From assembly GCA_902787065.1 (NCBI GenBank), contig CADAFA010000015.1:1-24158 (forward strand): a stretch of DNA of 24,158 nt. The letters run 5' to 3'. Position 1 is the first letter of the stretch. Every line of letters starts with the position of its first letter. Below are positions 21,519-24,158 of this stretch, in pieces. The position numbers were made by a program, and so were the translations under genes. The stretch is from an uncultured Elusimicrobium sp. (GTDB lineage: Bacteria; Elusimicrobiota; Elusimicrobia; Elusimicrobiales; Elusimicrobiaceae). A model generated the notes under the pieces. That model was not told the DNA's origin. It did no database searches and worked only from the letters and a program-made list of their open reading frames with translations.

Positions 21519-22115
21519 ATGAATAATAATGAATACGGAACAAGATACCCTACACTCGCCTTTATTTCAGGCGGTGCAGGGCAAGCAAACGACGGCATAC
21601 CGCCGCAACCGTTTGAAACTTTTTGCTATGACAGCGCTTTGCTTCAAGCAAAAATTGAAAACTTCAATGTAGTGCCATATACTTCGGTTTTACCGAAGGA
21701 ATTATTTGGTAATATCGTACCCGTTGAACAAGTTTGCAAAAACTTCAAACACGGTGCAGTACTTGAAACCATTATCGCCGGTAACGGTGCAAAAATTGAA
21801 GAACATAAAGCCATAGCAACCGGTATCGGTATTTGCTGGGGCAAAGATTCAGCTGGCAATTTAATCGGCGGATGGGCAGCGGAATATGTTGAATATTTTG
21901 ATACCCATATCGACGATGATATTGCCAAAGGCCATGCAGAAATGTGGCTTAATAAATCTTTAAACCACGAACTTGAAATACGCGGTGTACAAAAACACAG
22001 TGAATTTCAATTTTGGCATAACTATATAAACATTACGCAACCTTTTGCCTATTGTTTGACGGTTATGGGCTTTTTAAACTTCCAAAATGCCGCACCTGTC
22101 GTGTTGCATAAGTAG
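21519..22115 (+). CDS. aaxB: Pyruvoyl-dependent arginine decarboxylase
   Basis: This 198-residue enzyme converts arginine to agmatine and CO2, consuming a proton. It is made as a proenzyme that cleaves itself between Thr55 and Ser56 in VVPYTSVLPKE; Ser56 becomes the pyruvoyl cofactor. The Thr-Ser pair corresponds to the one reported for chlamydial AaxB. Other family landmarks are SGGAGQANDGIPPQPFETF (about 17-35), GNGAKIEEHKAIATGIGICW and the conserved C-terminal KHSEFQFWHNYI. Length fits AaxB (about 195). It is cytoplasmic. GAGGGGG lies upstream of the ATG. It is the middle gene of the operon, 18 bases before the antiporter. From memory the sequence is strikingly close to chlamydial AaxB; an alignment was not possible. 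Confidence 0.95.
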   Translation: MNNNEYGTRYPTLAFISGGAGQANDGIPPQPFETFCYDSALLQAKIENFNVVPYTSVLPKELFGNIVPVEQVCKNFKHGAVLETIIAGNGAKIEEHKAIATGIGICWGKDSAGNLIGGWAAEYVEYFDTHIDDDIAKGHAEMWLNKSLNHELEIRGVQKHSEFQFWHNYINITQPFAYCLTVMGFLNFQNAAPVVLHK

Positions 22116-22133
22116 AGTTTAATTGGGGGTATT

Positions 22134-23549
22134 ATGGGGGAAAACAACCAAAATAACAATGGCAAGCTCGGCGTAATCGGGCTTGCGGCAATAGTTATAA
22201 GCTCTATGATAGGGGGCGGGATTTTCTCCCTCCCCCAAAATATGGCGCAAGGTGCGGCGGCAGGCGCCGTACTTGCGGCATGGGTAATAACCGGGATAGG
22301 CATGTACTTTATCGCCAATACATTTAGCGTACTTGCCCGCGTTAAGCCGGATTTAACTGCCGGTATTTATATGTATGCCCGCAATGGTTTTGGAAACTAT
22401 GCGGGGTTTTCTATCGGGTGGGCTTATTGGCTCTCCCAGATTTTCGGTAATGTCGGCTATGCCGTTATTACGATGGATGCTTTAAATTATTTCTTTCCGC
22501 CACATTTTGCGGGGGGGAACAATTTACTTTCCATTATTTGCGGTTCTGCCTTAATTTGGGGTTTTAATTTTATCGTATTACGCGGTGTAAAACAGGCCTC
22601 AGTTATGAACGTTATAGGTACTGCTGCCAAATTAGTACCGCTTGCCTTATTTATAATTATTTGTATTTTTGCCTTTCACGCAGACAAGAGTTTAGGCGGT
22701 TTTGGTACTCAACTTAAAAGCACCATGCTTGTAACCCTTTGGGCTTTTATCGGTATTGAAGGGGCTGTAGTTTTATCAAGCCGCGCAAAAAGCCAGCAAG
22801 CAGTAAGCAGGGCAACCTTCTTGGGTTTTTGTGGTTGTTTGGTAATTTATGTAATGCTTTCCTTGCTGCCTTTTGGTTTTATGACACAGGCGGAAATTGC
22901 AAAAATTGCAAACCCGTCAACTGCAGGTGTTTTGGAACATTTAGTCGGGCCATGGGGCAGCTATTTAATGAACATAGGGCTTTTAATTGCCGTATTATTT
23001 AGCTGGCTTGCATGGACAATGATTGCCGCGCAAATTCCGCAATCAGCAGCGCTTGACGGAACTTTCCCTAAAATTTTTGCAAGGGAAAATTCTAAAGGCA
23101 CGCCGTCTGTTTCACTTTGGGTAACAAGTATTATTATGCAACTTGCAATGCTCTTGGTTTACTTCTCAAATAATGCGTGGAACACTATGCTTAGCATTAC
23201 AGGCGTTATGGTTTTGCCTGCTTATATCTTCAGCACACTTTATTTGTGGAAATTAACCGAAGACGGCGAATATCAAAAAATCACCCAGCACGGAAGATTT
23301 TTTGCCTTAATCAGTGGTATTTTAGGTACTGCTTTCGGGTTTTGGCTGATTTACGCGGCAGGGTTAAAATATTTATTTATGGCCTTTGTATTTTTGGCAC
23401 TTGGCATACCTATTTTTATGGTCGCCCGCCGTCAAAATGCACCGACAGAGCCATGTTTCAGTAAACATGAAAAAGTTGTAATGGTATTAATTTTACTTAT
23501 TGCCTGCGCGGCCATTTATGCTTTTACGGGGGGATTACTTACCCTGTAA
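22134..23549 (+). CDS. aaxC: Arginine/agmatine antiporter (APC superfamily)
   Basis: This 471-residue inner-membrane protein has about 12 transmembrane segments of the amino acid-polyamine-organocation superfamily, in the basic amino-acid antiporter group. Helix 1 carries VISSMIGGGIFSLPQNMAQG, the unwound Gly-rich substrate loop. LWAFIGIEGAVVLSSRAKSQQ (about 204-224) is the conserved helix 6 region of ArcD/AdiC-type antiporters. WLAWTMIAAQIPQSAALDG is also typical. With the decarboxylase just upstream, the expected exchange is external arginine for internal agmatine, as in the chlamydial operon; arginine/ornithine exchange is a formal alternative. GGGGGT precedes the ATG by about five bases. 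A terminator follows at 23602. Confidence 0.92.
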   Translation: MGENNQNNNGKLGVIGLAAIVISSMIGGGIFSLPQNMAQGAAAGAVLAAWVITGIGMYFIANTFSVLARVKPDLTAGIYMYARNGFGNYAGFSIGWAYWLSQIFGNVGYAVITMDALNYFFPPHFAGGNNLLSIICGSALIWGFNFIVLRGVKQASVMNVIGTAAKLVPLALFIIICIFAFHADKSLGGFGTQLKSTMLVTLWAFIGIEGAVVLSSRAKSQQAVSRATFLGFCGCLVIYVMLSLLPFGFMTQAEIAKIANPSTAGVLEHLVGPWGSYLMNIGLLIAVLFSWLAWTMIAAQIPQSAALDGTFPKIFARENSKGTPSVSLWVTSIIMQLAMLLVYFSNNAWNTMLSITGVMVLPAYIFSTLYLWKLTEDGEYQKITQHGRFFALISGILGTAFGFWLIYAAGLKYLFMAFVFLALGIPIFMVARRQNAPTEPCFSKHEKVVMVLILLIACAAIYAFTGGLLTL

Positions 23550-23601
23550 AAAAGAGTAATAACTAACCACATGCCCTTTTGAGTAGTTTGGGCAAAAAAA
23601 C

Positions 23602-23630
23602 ACCCCCGTAAGCAACCAGCAAACGGGGGT
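23602..23630. terminator. Bidirectional intrinsic terminator after aaxC
   Basis: ACCCCCGT (23602-23609) pairs with ACGGGGGT (23623-23630) around a 13-base loop. A strong T run on the minus strand (complement of 23594-23600) and a weaker TATTTTATT on the plus strand allow use by both aaxC and the convergent prepilin gene. Confidence 0.85.
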
Positions 23631-23634
23631 TATT

Positions 23635-24158
23635 TTATTGCTCAAAAGTGTAAACGCTGCCGCCTGCACCTTCTACAATAAGTTTTCCATTAAAAAGTTC
23701 TTTACAAAATAAACCGTCTTTTGATATTTTATATGTACCTGTACGCCACTCACCGCATAAAAGTGTATCTTTAGGAACTTTTTTTGCTTGATGACTCTTA
23801 AATACAATAAACTGACCGCCGGTATATTTACCGGATATTATTGTAATCATTAATGCTTTATTGCTGCTGGTATCACTATATAGTTGTAAGGACCATGTAT
23901 CGTTAGAATGGGTATCTTTAACATCTTCCAAATTAGGTCCTTCACTGCCTGTCCAAGGGATTTCTACATCCAATTGAGCAAAAGAAGTCGGAAATTCATT
24001 ATTTGTTAAATAATAACTTTCAATGCTTTGCCAAACTGATTTTATAATAGAAAGACCTTGTGCAGCGGTGCTTCTATCTACCGCTTTTTTATACTGCGGT
24101 AAGGCAATTGCAGCCAATATCCCGATAATTAAAACTACTACTAAAAGTTCCAATAAAG
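23635..24158 (-). CDS. Type IV prepilin-like protein, N-terminus cut by window edge
   Basis: The minus strand is open from the right edge to a stop at 23635. The edge cuts within the prepilin signature: the last visible residues are LLELLVVVLIIGILAAIALP, so the Met, the short basic leader and the G|FT cleavage site lie beyond the window. The Met at 24153 is an artefact of the truncation (it is the TTG Leu codon of LLELL). The globular domain has two Cys (in LLCGEWR and LFCKEL) and shares SYYLTNNEFP with the prepilin at 18432 (IYYLTNGEYA). Function is inferred as a pilin or pseudopilin subunit; no assembly genes are in view. Confidence 0.88.
   Translation of the reverse strand, partial: LLELLVVVLIIGILAAIALPQYKKAVDRSTAAQGLSIIKSVWQSIESYYLTNNEFPTSFAQLDVEIPWTGSEGPNLEDVKDTHSNDTWSLQLYSDTSSNKALMITIISGKYTGGQFIVFKSHQAKKVPKDTLLCGEWRTGTYKISKDGLFCKELFNGKLIVEGAGGSVYTFEQ

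Noticed and set aside
24153..24158. Met at 24153 as true start of the right-edge prepilin
   Set aside because: It is the TTG Leu codon inside the conserved LLELL of the prepilin helix; the real start is outside the window.

Overview
This AT-rich window looks like a chromosomal segment of a Gram-negative bacterium, most likely a gut-type Elusimicrobiota (Elusimicrobium-like). The evidence is two type IV prepilin-like genes with near-identical N-termini (GFTLLELLVVVLIIGILA followed by LPQYKKAV), several outer-membrane beta-barrel proteins, many small secreted proteins of unknown function, and an ordinary set of housekeeping genes. The lineage is inferred from remembered protein character, not from a search.

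Layout. 1-1228 (minus): a phosphate operon (DUF47/PhoU-like regulator, then a PiT phosphate transporter cut by the left edge), with a leader that carries an intrinsic terminator. 1435-4611 (plus): tRNA-Arg(TCT), a family 9 glycosyltransferase broken by two +1 frameshifts, an intact GT9 gene and an EamA-type exporter. 4631-4826: hairpin-rich spacer and terminator. 4846-8642: an outer-membrane porin (minus), a divergent secreted FG-GAP-like protein, and an orphan exported protein (minus). 8837-9814: tRNA-Val(GAC), a 182-base-period duplication of its 3' end, and uppS. 9947-10555: small secreted protein. 10624-12372 (minus): threonyl-tRNA synthetase without a TGS domain. 12444-15342 (plus): membrane sulfatase-fold phospho-transferase overlapping a rimO gene with an internal deletion. 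15394-16707 (minus): pyrimidine-nucleoside phosphorylase. 16885-17541: small secreted protein. 17642-19830 (minus): SIS-domain protein, prepilin-like gene with a long structured upstream region, cytidine deaminase. 20104-23549 (plus): a three-gene operon matching chlamydial aaxABC. 23635-24158 (minus): a second prepilin-like gene cut by the right edge.

How the genes work together. The most coherent system is porin - pyruvoyl-dependent arginine decarboxylase - arginine/agmatine antiporter, which would import arginine, decarboxylate it and export agmatine, consuming protons. Cytidine deaminase and pyrimidine-nucleoside phosphorylase are consecutive steps of pyrimidine salvage but are not in one operon here. 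The GT9 genes, UppS and the sulfatase-fold enzyme are envelope-assembly functions.

Regulatory signals. Several promoters have an extended -10 (TTTGCTAAAAT, TTTGCTATAAT). Three genes (6104, 9137, and the GTG at 18373) start exactly six bases after a -10 hexamer with no ribosome-binding site, as expected for leaderless mRNAs. A TAGGTC motif recurs upstream of four promoters. Two genes (GT9 and rimO) are broken as written; whether these are real lesions or assembly errors cannot be decided from the sequence alone.
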